Below are positions 27,410-37,924 of a DNA stretch of 41,678 bases, one piece after another. Source of the stretch: an uncultured SAR86 cluster bacterium (GTDB lineage: Bacteria > Pseudomonadota > Gammaproteobacteria > Magnimaribacterales > D2472); contig CABXJR010000005.1 of the NCBI GenBank assembly GCA_902512655.1, positions 1-41,678 on the forward strand, given 5' to 3'. The position numbers and the translations under genes are program-made. Under the pieces are notes generated by a model that saw only the letters and a program-made list of their open reading frames with translations, searched no databases and was not told where the DNA came from. The stretch's first letter is position 1; every line of letters begins with the position of its first letter.

Positions 27410-28432
27410 ATGAGAATAGAAACCTACATACCTGGTTTGTCAAAAAATACTATCGAGATAGTCAAACATGCAGAATCTCTTGGGTATGATGCGCTCGTTT
27501 CTGGAGAGCTAAACAATGAGCCTTTCCTTCCTGTTCTACTTGGATTGGAACATTCCAAAAAAATGATTGTAAGGACTGGATTAGCTATAGCTTTTCCAAG
27601 GAGTCCTATGACCGTTGCAAACATGGGTTGGGACTTACAGTCATTTAGTGATGGTCGTTTTCAACTTGGCTTAGGAACGCAAGTTAAAGGACATAATGAA
27701 AGAAGGTTCAGCGTACCTTGGTCTCCACCTGCACCAAGAATGCGAGAATATATTCTTGCTGTCAAAGCCATTTGGAACACTTGGAAAACAGGAGAAAAAT
27801 TGGACTTTCAAGGCGAACACTATACCCATACCCTTATGACTCCAATGTTTACTCCCCCACCTATGGATTGTGATGTGCCTCCAATTTATGTTTCTGGTCT
27901 TGGGCCTGGAATGGCAAGAATCGCTGGTGAAGTAGCTGATGGATTATTACTTCATCCTATGTGCTCTCCAAAATATATCAATGATATTATTTTGCCAGCA
28001 GTAGCTGAAGGAGCAAAAAGATCAAATAGAGATCCAAGAGACTGTGAACTTCTTTGGGGCGGCTTTATTGCTACTGGTGAAACAGAGGAAGATCTTAAAA
28101 CAGCGAAAAGAAATGTTGCTGCAAGGATTAGTTTTTATGCTTCAACTAGAACCTACAGACCGGCGCTTGAGTTTCATGGATGGGGAGACATAAATGAAGC
28201 TCTTCATAAATTATCTATTGAAGGAAAATGGGAAGAAATGTTTGCTCTCGTAACTGATGATATGGTTGAAACGCTCGGTTTCTGCGGAACAGGCGTTGAG
28301 GTTGCAAATGCGCTCAAAAATGATCTTGGTCCGATATGCAGTGCAGCTATGTGGAATGAGGTTGAGCATTTAGGTGCTGACCACTCTAAAGATGAGCATG
28401 TTGCTAATTTAATTCAAATCGCCAAGGCTTAA
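27410..28432 (+). CDS. Luciferase-like (LLM) flavin or F420 oxidoreductase
   Basis: 340 residues from ATG 27410 (MRIETYIPG); an upstream in-frame ATG at 27367 region lies inside the previous gene and gives a non-family N-terminus. The TIM-barrel LLM fold is indicated by HAESLGYDALVSGE, RTGLAIAFPRSPMTVANMGWDLQSFSDGRFQLGLGTQ (in parts, about 60-95), PPIYVSGLGPGMARIAGEVADGLLLHP and WGGFIATGETEEDL. It resembles the subfamily annotated as F420-dependent in mycobacteria; whether this organism uses F420 or FMN cannot be decided from the window. Neighbours suggest it acts on an acyl-CoA or its precursor. It is coupled to the genes on both sides (2 nt before, 0 nt after). Confidence 0.85.
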   Translation: MRIETYIPGLSKNTIEIVKHAESLGYDALVSGELNNEPFLPVLLGLEHSKKMIVRTGLAIAFPRSPMTVANMGWDLQSFSDGRFQLGLGTQVKGHNERRFSVPWSPPAPRMREYILAVKAIWNTWKTGEKLDFQGEHYTHTLMTPMFTPPPMDCDVPPIYVSGLGPGMARIAGEVADGLLLHPMCSPKYINDIILPAVAEGAKRSNRDPRDCELLWGGFIATGETEEDLKTAKRNVAARISFYASTRTYRPALEFHGWGDINEALHKLSIEGKWEEMFALVTDDMVETLGFCGTGVEVANALKNDLGPICSAAMWNEVEHLGADHSKDEHVANLIQIAKA

Positions 28433-29857
28433 ATGCCCTCATTTCTAACTCATAATTTTTCAGAACTTCCAGAAGAATTTTACACACTCCAAGATTGGAA
28501 AGGGTTTGATAATCCCAAAATAGTTATTGAAAACCATGCTATGAAAAAGGCACTCGGCATGGAGGATACAGACCATCAAGAGCTTTTAGAAATTTTTAAT
28601 GGCGCCAAAAAAATAGACTCTTTAAAACCATTGTCTATGGTTTACTCAGGACATCAATTTGGTCAGTATGTGGAACAACTTGGTGATGGAAGAGGATTGC
28701 TTTTCGCGCAGATAAACTCTAATGAAGGGTTATTAGATATCCATCTAAAAGGTGCTGGCAAAACTCCTTATTCACGCTTTGGAGATGGCCGAGCTGTTCT
28801 AAGATCTGTAATAAGAGAGTACTTATGTGGTGAGGCAATACATGCTCTATCAATTCCCACATCAAGAGCCTTGATGATTATTGGCAGTGATGAGATGGTA
28901 ATAAGAGAAAAAAGTGAATCTGCTGCAATACTTGTAAGAACTGCGAAAACTCACATCAGATTTGGAAGCTTTGAATACTTTCACTACAACAATAAACCTG
29001 AGCATGTTAAATCTCTGGCAGATTTTTGTATTAATTCTTATCCTCAATATTTCTCTAGAACTAGAAATGCGTATGAAGATTTTTTTAGAGTAATCGTCAA
29101 GGAAACAGCAAAGATGATTGCTCACTGGCAAGCCTGTGGCTTCAATCATGGAGTAATGAATACTGATAATATGAGCATTTTAGGAGAGACGTTTGATTAC
29201 GGCCCTTACGGTTTTATGGAAGATTACAATCCAAGCCATGTATGCAATCATTCTGATCATCAAGGTAGGTATGCATTCAAAAACCAACCATACATTGGGT
29301 TATGGAATTGTTCTGCATTGGGGCATGCCCTATCCTCACTTATCTCTGAAGAGAGTCAAGGAGAGATTCTTCAGACCTATGAAGCAATCTTTCAAGATAC
29401 TTTGGCCGAACTTTATCGAAAAAAACTAGGTCTAGATCAAGTACAGCCTGAGGATGCTACTTTAATTCAAGGTCTATTAGATATTATGGAATCTGAAAAG
29501 CTGGATTACACCAATACTTTTAGAAATCTCACACAAGCCCTGGCTAAAAAAAATTCTCCAGAGCTAAACTCAGAAATTTCAAAAAGCTGGGTTGTATCTT
29601 TTCTAGAAAGACATTCCAAAGAAACCTTGTCTAAAGACAAAAGATTGGAGCTCATGAACCAGGTTAACCCAAAGTTCATCTTAAGAAACTATATGGCACA
29701 AGAGGCAATTGAAGCAGCGGAAGTCAATGATTTTTCTAAGCTAGAAACTTTAATAATTGTCATGACCCAGCCTTTTGAAGAGCTGATAGAGCATCAGGAA
29801 TTTGCGAATAAATCTCCAATATGGGCAAAAGGTTTAGAGATTTCCTGCTCTTCTTGA
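28433..29857 (+). CDS. selO: SelO/YdiU family protein adenylyltransferase (pseudokinase)
   Basis: SelO transfers AMP to Ser/Thr/Tyr of target proteins and is linked to redox stress in E. coli. 474 residues (E. coli 478). Key positions are present: LKGAGKTPYSRFGDGRAVLR (K106 and the Gly-rich region), VRTAKTHIRFG (R170, R176), metal-binding NTDNMSI (D245, N246) and the DFG-like DYGPYGF (D255). It ends SCSS, with C472 encoded by TGC, i.e. the bacterial Cys form of the selenocysteine site. The ATG immediately follows the LLM stop codon. As the last large gene of a ligase/LLM operon its target might be one of these enzymes, but that is speculation. Confidence 0.96.
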   Translation: MPSFLTHNFSELPEEFYTLQDWKGFDNPKIVIENHAMKKALGMEDTDHQELLEIFNGAKKIDSLKPLSMVYSGHQFGQYVEQLGDGRGLLFAQINSNEGLLDIHLKGAGKTPYSRFGDGRAVLRSVIREYLCGEAIHALSIPTSRALMIIGSDEMVIREKSESAAILVRTAKTHIRFGSFEYFHYNNKPEHVKSLADFCINSYPQYFSRTRNAYEDFFRVIVKETAKMIAHWQACGFNHGVMNTDNMSILGETFDYGPYGFMEDYNPSHVCNHSDHQGRYAFKNQPYIGLWNCSALGHALSSLISEESQGEILQTYEAIFQDTLAELYRKKLGLDQVQPEDATLIQGLLDIMESEKLDYTNTFRNLTQALAKKNSPELNSEISKSWVVSFLERHSKETLSKDKRLELMNQVNPKFILRNYMAQEAIEAAEVNDFSKLETLIIVMTQPFEELIEHQEFANKSPIWAKGLEISCSS

Positions 29858-29875
29858 ATGTGCAATAATTATGAG

Positions 29876-29968
29876 ATGAAAAAATTAAATATCTTAAAAT
29901 TTCTTAGCATGCTTTCTATCTTTGCATTAATCTCCAGCTGCAACATTCCTTTGGTACCCTTTATCTAA
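29876..29968 (+). CDS. Very small predicted lipoprotein (30 residues)
   Basis: Read directly from the DNA: ATG 29876 to TAA 29966-29968. It has a Lys-rich start (MKKLNILKF), a hydrophobic core (LSMLSIFAL) and a lipobox-like ISSC with the lipidated Cys at residue 22, leaving a mature peptide of only nine residues (CNIPLVPFI). The codon series is free of stops and the signal architecture is complete. It recalls LptM/YifL-like and other tiny outer-membrane lipoproteins, but has no GLKGPLY motif, so I do not assign it to LptM. It lies 18 nt after selO, so it is probably in the same transcript. No clear Shine-Dalgarno is seen. Could be a chance ORF, but the lipobox makes that less likely. Confidence 0.6.
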   Translation: MKKLNILKFLSMLSIFALISSCNIPLVPFI

Positions 29969-29983
29969 AGTAATTTGTTATGT

Positions 29984-31108
29984 CTACTTTAAAGATCTAA
30001 GAGAATTAAAAAAATCTAAATTAATAGATTCGTCTAGGTCAACTACATCTTGATAAGAATAAGCATTGAAATCATGCCTTGGAGAATGGTTGACTCTAAG
30101 GTCTTTGAACCCATCAGCAAGATTATGGTTTGAAATATCTTTAAACGAGTTAGAGATAGCGCATAAATCTAACTCACTTTTGAACATAGCTAAGGGAAAT
30201 CCATGAGCATGCATATCACGAACAATATTTTCTAGCCCATGGGGCCAATTCATTAATTGATTATTAGTTGAGCCAATCTCTTTAAGACAATTAAATGCTT
30301 TTGCGCATTCTGAAGCAATTACACTCGTACCGTTGATTTTACCTTCAATGCTGTAGCCAGCTATGTGAGGCGTTGAGATAAATGCATTTTGGATAGTAGT
30401 TATGGATGGTATTGGCTCATCCACCCATACATCTGCAACATAAATTAAGCCATTAGATTCTGTGACTAAGTTCTCACAAACAATCCCTCCTCTTGATGTA
30501 TTGATCAAGATTTTATCTTTTAGAAAGCTACTGTGTGATTGATTGAGTAGATCGCTTGTGGGATAAGCGCCTTCTTTAGAATATGGAACATGGATTGTTA
30601 TGAGATCGCATGCCAATACTTTTTCCATAGTAACCAAGTGGGTATCTTTTAACAAAGGATCGCAAGCGTATACCTCAATGTTAAGAGCTGAAAGCAATTG
30701 ATACAGCCTTTTACCTATATTGCCATATCCAATGATTCCAACGCTTTGTCGAACACTAAAAAGACCCTCTTGAACTAGCTCTCCCAAAGCAGCCATCACA
30801 TAATGAATAACACTAAATGCATTACAGCCTGGAGCATGTGACCATGAGATATTTTGGGTATCTAAATATTTAATGTCTAGGTGGTTGATTCCTGCAGTTG
30901 CTGAGCCAACAAACTTGATTGGAGAATGATCACATAACTCTTTGTCTACTTGAGCAGTTGATCGAACCAAGAGTGCGTCCACGTCTCTTAGGTGGTTTGA
31001 AGTGAGCTCATCATGTACAAAATATTCAATTGAAAACTCATCTGCAAAAAACTCAGTAAGTTTTTGCTCGATATTTGGAATTTGTGAATCTGAAATGATC
31101 TTAATCAA
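29984..31108 (-). CDS. pdxB: Erythronate-4-phosphate dehydrogenase
   Basis: Second step of the DXP-dependent pyridoxal phosphate pathway of Gammaproteobacteria: NAD-dependent oxidation of 4-phosphoerythronate. 374 residues. N-terminal segment DALLVRSTAQVD, the FVGSATAGINHLD helix, SHAPGCNAFSVIHYV, the Rossmann loop VGIIGYGNIGKRL (123-135), INTSRGGIVCE with the catalytic Arg, and PHIAGYSIEGK with the catalytic His. A C-terminal PdxB dimerisation domain follows. It starts at ATG 31108 and overlaps the acyltransferase gene by 4 nt. The product PLP is needed, among others, by ThrC in this window. Confidence 0.95.
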   Translation of the reverse strand: MIKIISDSQIPNIEQKLTEFFADEFSIEYFVHDELTSNHLRDVDALLVRSTAQVDKELCDHSPIKFVGSATAGINHLDIKYLDTQNISWSHAPGCNAFSVIHYVMAALGELVQEGLFSVRQSVGIIGYGNIGKRLYQLLSALNIEVYACDPLLKDTHLVTMEKVLACDLITIHVPYSKEGAYPTSDLLNQSHSSFLKDKILINTSRGGIVCENLVTESNGLIYVADVWVDEPIPSITTIQNAFISTPHIAGYSIEGKINGTSVIASECAKAFNCLKEIGSTNNQLMNWPHGLENIVRDMHAHGFPLAMFKSELDLCAISNSFKDISNHNLADGFKDLRVNHSPRHDFNAYSYQDVVDLDESINLDFFNSLRSLK

Positions 31109-31767
31109 TGGGTCTTATCTCTCCAGAGAATACTTTTAATCCATCCCCAAAGACTATTATTTCCAAGTGAGTACTGATCAAGCAAATCAAAATCATGGGC
31201 TAATTTTATGGGATCCTTAAAAAAATCTTTTCTAGTGATAAATTCACCGTCATCTAGATTTCGTATAAATGTCGCGGGATTACCTGCATAAATTGTATTA
31301 TTTGGAACATCTTTTGTAACAACTGATCGGGCTCCAATAATACTATTTGCTCCAATCCTGACTCCTTTACAGATCATAGCATCTTCACCGACCCAAATAT
31401 TTTCTTCAAGAACCACAGGCCTCGGATCACCAACAACTTTTGTTCTATCATAAATTCCATGCCAATCAGCATCAGTAATGCATGCGCCATGACCAAACAT
31501 ACATGAATCTCCAATTGAGATTTTGTCAGCAGCCATAATTCTAACTCCAGGAGAGATTAAGACATAATTTCCTATATCGACCCTCCCATTCCAGTCGCCG
31601 GTATCCCAGCTAGTAATTTGAATGTAATCATCTGGTGCAGATATAAATGTTGGAAAGTTTCCAACCGAAATATTAGAACCAAATAATTTTATATACCTTG
31701 GTTTAAAAAATACTGGGCCTCTCCCTAGGCTTTTTAATTGAGGACGAATAAATCTGTTCACATACAT
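31105..31767 (-). CDS. Hexapeptide-repeat (left-handed beta-helix) acyltransferase
   Basis: 220 residues. The central part (about 55-170) is a LbH fold built of hexapeptide repeats: VDIGNYVLISPGVRIMAADKISIG, IWVGEDAMICKGVRIGANSIIGARSVVTKDV and then IYAGNPATFIRNL. A catalytic-type His sits in ITDADWHG. The C-terminal ~45 residues (KDFFKDPIKLAHDFDLLDQY...) are family-specific and not recognised further. Likely an acetyl- or acyl-CoA-dependent O- or N-acyltransferase acting on a sugar or envelope component; the substrate is unknown. Start ATG 31767. Its stop overlaps pdxB by 4 nt. Confidence 0.85.
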   Translation of the reverse strand: MYVNRFIRPQLKSLGRGPVFFKPRYIKLFGSNISVGNFPTFISAPDDYIQITSWDTGDWNGRVDIGNYVLISPGVRIMAADKISIGDSCMFGHGACITDADWHGIYDRTKVVGDPRPVVLEENIWVGEDAMICKGVRIGANSIIGARSVVTKDVPNNTIYAGNPATFIRNLDDGEFITRKDFFKDPIKLAHDFDLLDQYSLGNNSLWGWIKSILWRDKTH

Positions 31768-31855
31768 AATATTCAGCTTAGAAGTAATTTTTTTAAGCCA
31801 GTAAGGGCGACTATCTTTTCTAATTTTGTCTCTCCAATTTAAATTTAGTCCTTGT

Positions 31856-33259
31856 ATGATAAAGTACCGAGAAATTTCTGGGCTTATTTTTTTGAAAAAC
31901 TTAATTAAAGAATTAAAGCAGCTACTTAAAATTGGAATTCCAATCTATGGATCTCAAATCTCATATATGGGAATGGGAGTTACAGATACAATTGTTGCTG
32001 GCCGAGCAAGTGCGCTTGATTTGTCTGGTTTAGCTATTGGCAATGCTCTCTCCATGCCTTTTTATTTTCTTCTTGGTGGTTGCCTATTTGCCGTTACTCC
32101 AATAGTGGCGCAGCTCTTTGGGGCAAAAAAATATGAAGAAATTGGACAAAAGGTTAGAGAAATTCTATGGGTTAGTTTGGTCCTCGGCTTTATTGGATTT
32201 TTTCTTTATAGAAATCTAAGTATTTTTATTCCGTTCTTTGATATTGAGACAAATATTGCTCAAATTTCAGATGGTTATTTAAAAGCAATGTCATTTGGTT
32301 TTATTGCTAATATGCTTTTTACCTGTCTGCGTTGCTATAGCGAGGGTATGGGCCTCACCCTTCCAGTATTCTGGGTTGCTTTTATTAGCATGTTATTAAA
32401 TATCCCGCTTGATATCATTTTTGTATATGGATATTTTGGAATACCTCCTATGGGAGGAGTTGGATGTGGAATTGCAACATCAATAAATATTGCTGTTGGT
32501 TTGTTTGTTTTGATACTAGTGATCCTAAAAAAGAAGGAATACGGACCCACTAAATTATTCTCAAAATTTTCTGGTCCCAACTCTCAAACTACCAGGGAAG
32601 CTCTAAAACTTGGAGTGCCGATTGGTTTTGGAGTATTTGTAGAATTAAGTATGTTTTCAGGTGCAGCATTAATACTTGGATCGCTTGGCGCAACAGTAAT
32701 AAGTGCTCATACAGTTGCAATAAATATTGCTAGTGTTTTCTTTATTTTACCTTTATCTTTTGGTCTGGCTGCAGCAACAAGAATAGGCAACCTTGTGGGT
32801 GAAAAAAATCTTCTGCAGGCTAAGTATGCTTCCTATGTAGCTGTTTTAATATGTTTAGCTGGAGCAATAGCAAATACAATAATAATTCTTGCCTTTAGTG
32901 AAGCTCTTGTTTCACTTTATACTGCTGATGTCGCAGTGATGGCTATTGCGATAAATCTCCTGCTCTTTGCTGCAATCTTTCAGATTCCGGATGGGATGCA
33001 AATGGGAGCCTTGGGCAGTCTTAGGGGTTATAAAGACACATTTGCACCGATGCTGATGCTAATTTTGACTTACTGGTTTATTGCCTTGCCAGGCGGATAT
33101 TATCTTACTTACCATGGGGTCTTGGGTAATTCTCTTGGTCCATCGGGGATTTGGATTGGAATGATTACTGGTCTAACAGCATTTGCCTGCCTAATTATTC
33201 CAAGACTGAATTATATTGCGAATAAATTTATTGCTAGAGCTAACCCAGAACTTCCTTAG
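31856..33259 (+). CDS. MATE family efflux transporter
   Basis: Inner-membrane Na+ or H+ coupled drug/cation antiporter of the NorM type. About 467 residues and 12 helices. Family segments: [25 protein letters not shown] (in the first helix pair), [49 protein letters not shown], and in the second half [22 protein letters not shown]. Start uncertain: ATG 31856 is chosen; an in-frame TTG at 31826 and a TTG near 31892 are alternatives, the last giving a typical short NorM N-terminus. Its last 20 bases overlap the 3' end of sucD on the other strand. Confidence 0.9.
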   Translation: MIKYREISGLIFLKNLIKELKQLLKIGIPIYGSQISYMGMGVTDTIVAGRASALDLSGLAIGNALSMPFYFLLGGCLFAVTPIVAQLFGAKKYEEIGQKVREILWVSLVLGFIGFFLYRNLSIFIPFFDIETNIAQISDGYLKAMSFGFIANMLFTCLRCYSEGMGLTLPVFWVAFISMLLNIPLDIIFVYGYFGIPPMGGVGCGIATSINIAVGLFVLILVILKKKEYGPTKLFSKFSGPNSQTTREALKLGVPIGFGVFVELSMFSGAALILGSLGATVISAHTVAINIASVFFILPLSFGLAAATRIGNLVGEKNLLQAKYASYVAVLICLAGAIANTIIILAFSEALVSLYTADVAVMAIAINLLLFAAIFQIPDGMQMGALGSLRGYKDTFAPMLMLILTYWFIALPGGYYLTYHGVLGNSLGPSGIWIGMITGLTAFACLIIPRLNYIANKFIARANPELP

Positions 33260-34105
33260 TCTTTGTACCAATTTGAAGTAAGTTCTCCGCTATATGAACG
33301 CCACACTGTTCAAGCCTCTTAATTTTATCTGCAGCTGTACCTTTCCCACCAGCAATAATTGCTCCTGCATGCCCCATTCTCTTTCCTGCGGGTGCTGTTT
33401 GTCCTGCAATATATGAAATTACAGGCTTAGAAATATTCTCTTTGATATACTCAGCGGCTTCCTCTTCAGCTGTTCCTCCAATTTCACCAACCATAACAAT
33501 GGCTTTAGTTTGATCATCAGATTCCATCATCTTCAAAACATCAATAAAGGATGTTCCAGGAATTGGATCTCCTCCAATACCAACACATGTGCTCTGGCCA
33601 AGACCAAGGTCACTAGTTTGCTTCACAGCCTCATAAGTTAAAGTACCAGATCTTGAAATAATTCCTACTGAGCCTTGCAAATGAATACTGCCTGGCATTA
33701 TTCCTAATTTTGCCTCACCTGGAGTTATTATTCCGGGGCAGTTAGGACCAATCAAAGTAATACCCAGCTCATCAACTCTCTTTTTTACAATAAGCATATC
33801 TAAAGTCGGCACACCTTCTGTAATGCATATTATTAATTTAATTCCAGCATCAGCAGCTTCTAAAATAGAATCTTTGCAAAATTGCGCTGGAACAAAAATA
33901 ATTGAAGCATTTGGTTGAACCGCTTCTACAGCCTCGTGCACTGAATTAAAGACAGGAACACCCAGATGGGTTTGCCCTCCTTTGCCTGGAGTGACTCCAC
34001 CAACGATGTTTGTTCCATATTCAATAGATTGCTCTGAATGTAAGGTAGCTTGGGAGCCTGTGAAACCCTGAACTAAAAGACGTGTATTTTTATCTACTAA
34101 TATGC

Positions 34106-34109
<4 letters not shown>
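33240..34109 (-). CDS. sucD: Succinyl-CoA synthetase alpha subunit
   Basis: With SucC it interconverts succinyl-CoA and succinate with substrate-level phosphorylation. 289 residues, as E. coli. CoA-binding N-terminal domain ([34 protein letters not shown]), then [32 protein letters not shown]-type segment ([10 protein letters not shown]) and the phosphohistidine loop [16 protein letters not shown]. It overlaps sucC by 4 nt (ATGA). It is the last gene of the sdh-suc block and converges on the MATE gene. Confidence 0.98.
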
Positions 34110-36693
<2,584 letters not shown>

Positions 36694-37914
36694 TCATAAG
36701 TTTAAAAGGAGTTTTTCAGGAGATTCTAATTGATCTTTTATAGCAATCAAAAATGCTACAGCCTCCTTTCCATCAAGAAGCCGATGATCATAACTAAGAG
36801 CTAGATACATCATAGGTCTTATAACTATTTCGCCATCTAAAACAACTGGTCTGTCTTGAATGGTATGCATTCCTAAAATGGCAGTCTGAGGAGCATTCAA
36901 AATTGGAGTAGACAGCAGTGACCCAAAAACACCTCCATTTGAAATAGTAAAGGTGCCTCCCTGCATTTCTGCTATTGAAAGCTTTCCACTCTTAGCTTTG
37001 TCTGAATAATCTAAGATTGATTTTTCAACATCTGCTAATCTTAAATTATCTGCATCTCTAATCACTGGAACAACAAGCCCTCTTTCAGTTGAAACAGCTA
37101 CACCTATATCCTGATAGCCGTGATAAACAATATCACTTCCATCAATAGATGCATTGACCACAGGGAATTTTTTTAGAGCCTGGACTGCTGCGAGAACAAA
37201 GAAACCCATAAAACCAAGCTTTACACCATGTTCAGCATAGAAATCTTCACCATATTTAACTCTTAGATCTTTAATGGGTTTTAAGTCAACTTCATTGAAT
37301 GTAGTAAGCATTGCCGTTTCTTGCTTCACACTTAACAGTCTATTGGCAATAGTCGAGCGTAACCTAGACATTGGCACTCTCTCTTCTAATCTATCAGTTG
37401 AAGTTACAGGAACAGGAGAATCAATTTTCTTTGCAGTCTTTTTATCTCTTTCAGGTTCATCAAGATGATTGAGTATATCTGCCTTGGTAATCCTTCCATC
37501 TTTGCCTGAGCCATCAATGCTGCTCTCATCCAGGTCATGTTCTTTTAATAATTTTTTTACTGCAGGCCCATTTGCCTTAGACTGATTGACATTTTGCTTA
37601 ACGCTTTCTGTTTTACTTTGATTACTAGGCTCAGGAACATCATCGGCAGATGATTGGATATTACCTTCAGACTGATCTCCTTGCTCAAACTCTGCTATTA
37701 ATTCAGCGCTTAGCACTACCTCACCTGCAGGTTTCAAAACCTTAGAGATAATTCCATCAAAAGGAGCTACAACCTCTAAGACCACTTTATCAGTTTCGAT
37801 TTCTGCAATCACTTCATCTTGTTTTACGGACTCACCTTCTTTCTTAACCCAATTTGCAATGGTTCCATCTGCCACAGACTCTGGGAATGTTGGGGATTTA
37901 ATTTCAATTGACAT
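36694..37914 (-). CDS. sucB: 2-oxoglutarate dehydrogenase E2, dihydrolipoyl succinyltransferase
   Basis: Core of the 2-oxoglutarate dehydrogenase complex; transfers succinyl from lipoamide to CoA. 406 residues. Single lipoyl domain (1 to about 75) with the lipoylated K43 in [11 protein letters not shown]; an acidic/Ser-Gln linker; an E1/E3-binding domain (about 112-150: [20 protein letters not shown]); and the catalytic domain (about 175-406) with [22 protein letters not shown] and active-site [10 protein letters not shown]. Start ATG 37914, 10 nt after sucA. Confidence 0.98.
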   Translation of the reverse strand: MSIEIKSPTFPESVADGTIANWVKKEGESVKQDEVIAEIETDKVVLEVVAPFDGIISKVLKPAGEVVLSAELIAEFEQGDQSEGNIQSSADDVPEPSNQSKTESVKQNVNQSKANGPAVKKLLKEHDLDESSIDGSGKDGRITKADILNHLDEPERDKKTAKKIDSPVPVTSTDRLEERVPMSRLRSTIANRLLSVKQETAMLTTFNEVDLKPIKDLRVKYGEDFYAEHGVKLGFMGFFVLAAVQALKKFPVVNASIDGSDIVYHGYQDIGVAVSTERGLVVPVIRDADNLRLADVEKSILDYSDKAKSGKLSIAEMQGGTFTISNGGVFGSLLSTPILNAPQTAILGMHTIQDRPVVLDGEIVIRPMMYLALSYDHRLLDGKEAVAFLIAIKDQLESPEKLLLNL

Positions 37915-37924
37915 AATTATTTCT

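Noticed and set aside
28862-29149. Minus-strand ORF opposite selO
   Set aside because: It covers the conserved kinase core of SelO on the other strand; no ribosome site or family features.
29840-29857. Possible selenocysteine at the C-terminus of SelO
   Set aside because: The position is TGC (Cys) followed by two Ser codons and a single TGA that is the ordinary stop; no SECIS-like hairpin was needed or seen.
29962-29995. Possible terminator TAAAGTA...TACTTTA between the small lipoprotein and pdxB
   Set aside because: The stem is seven A/T-rich pairs with a 12-base loop and no G/C clamp, too weak to call.
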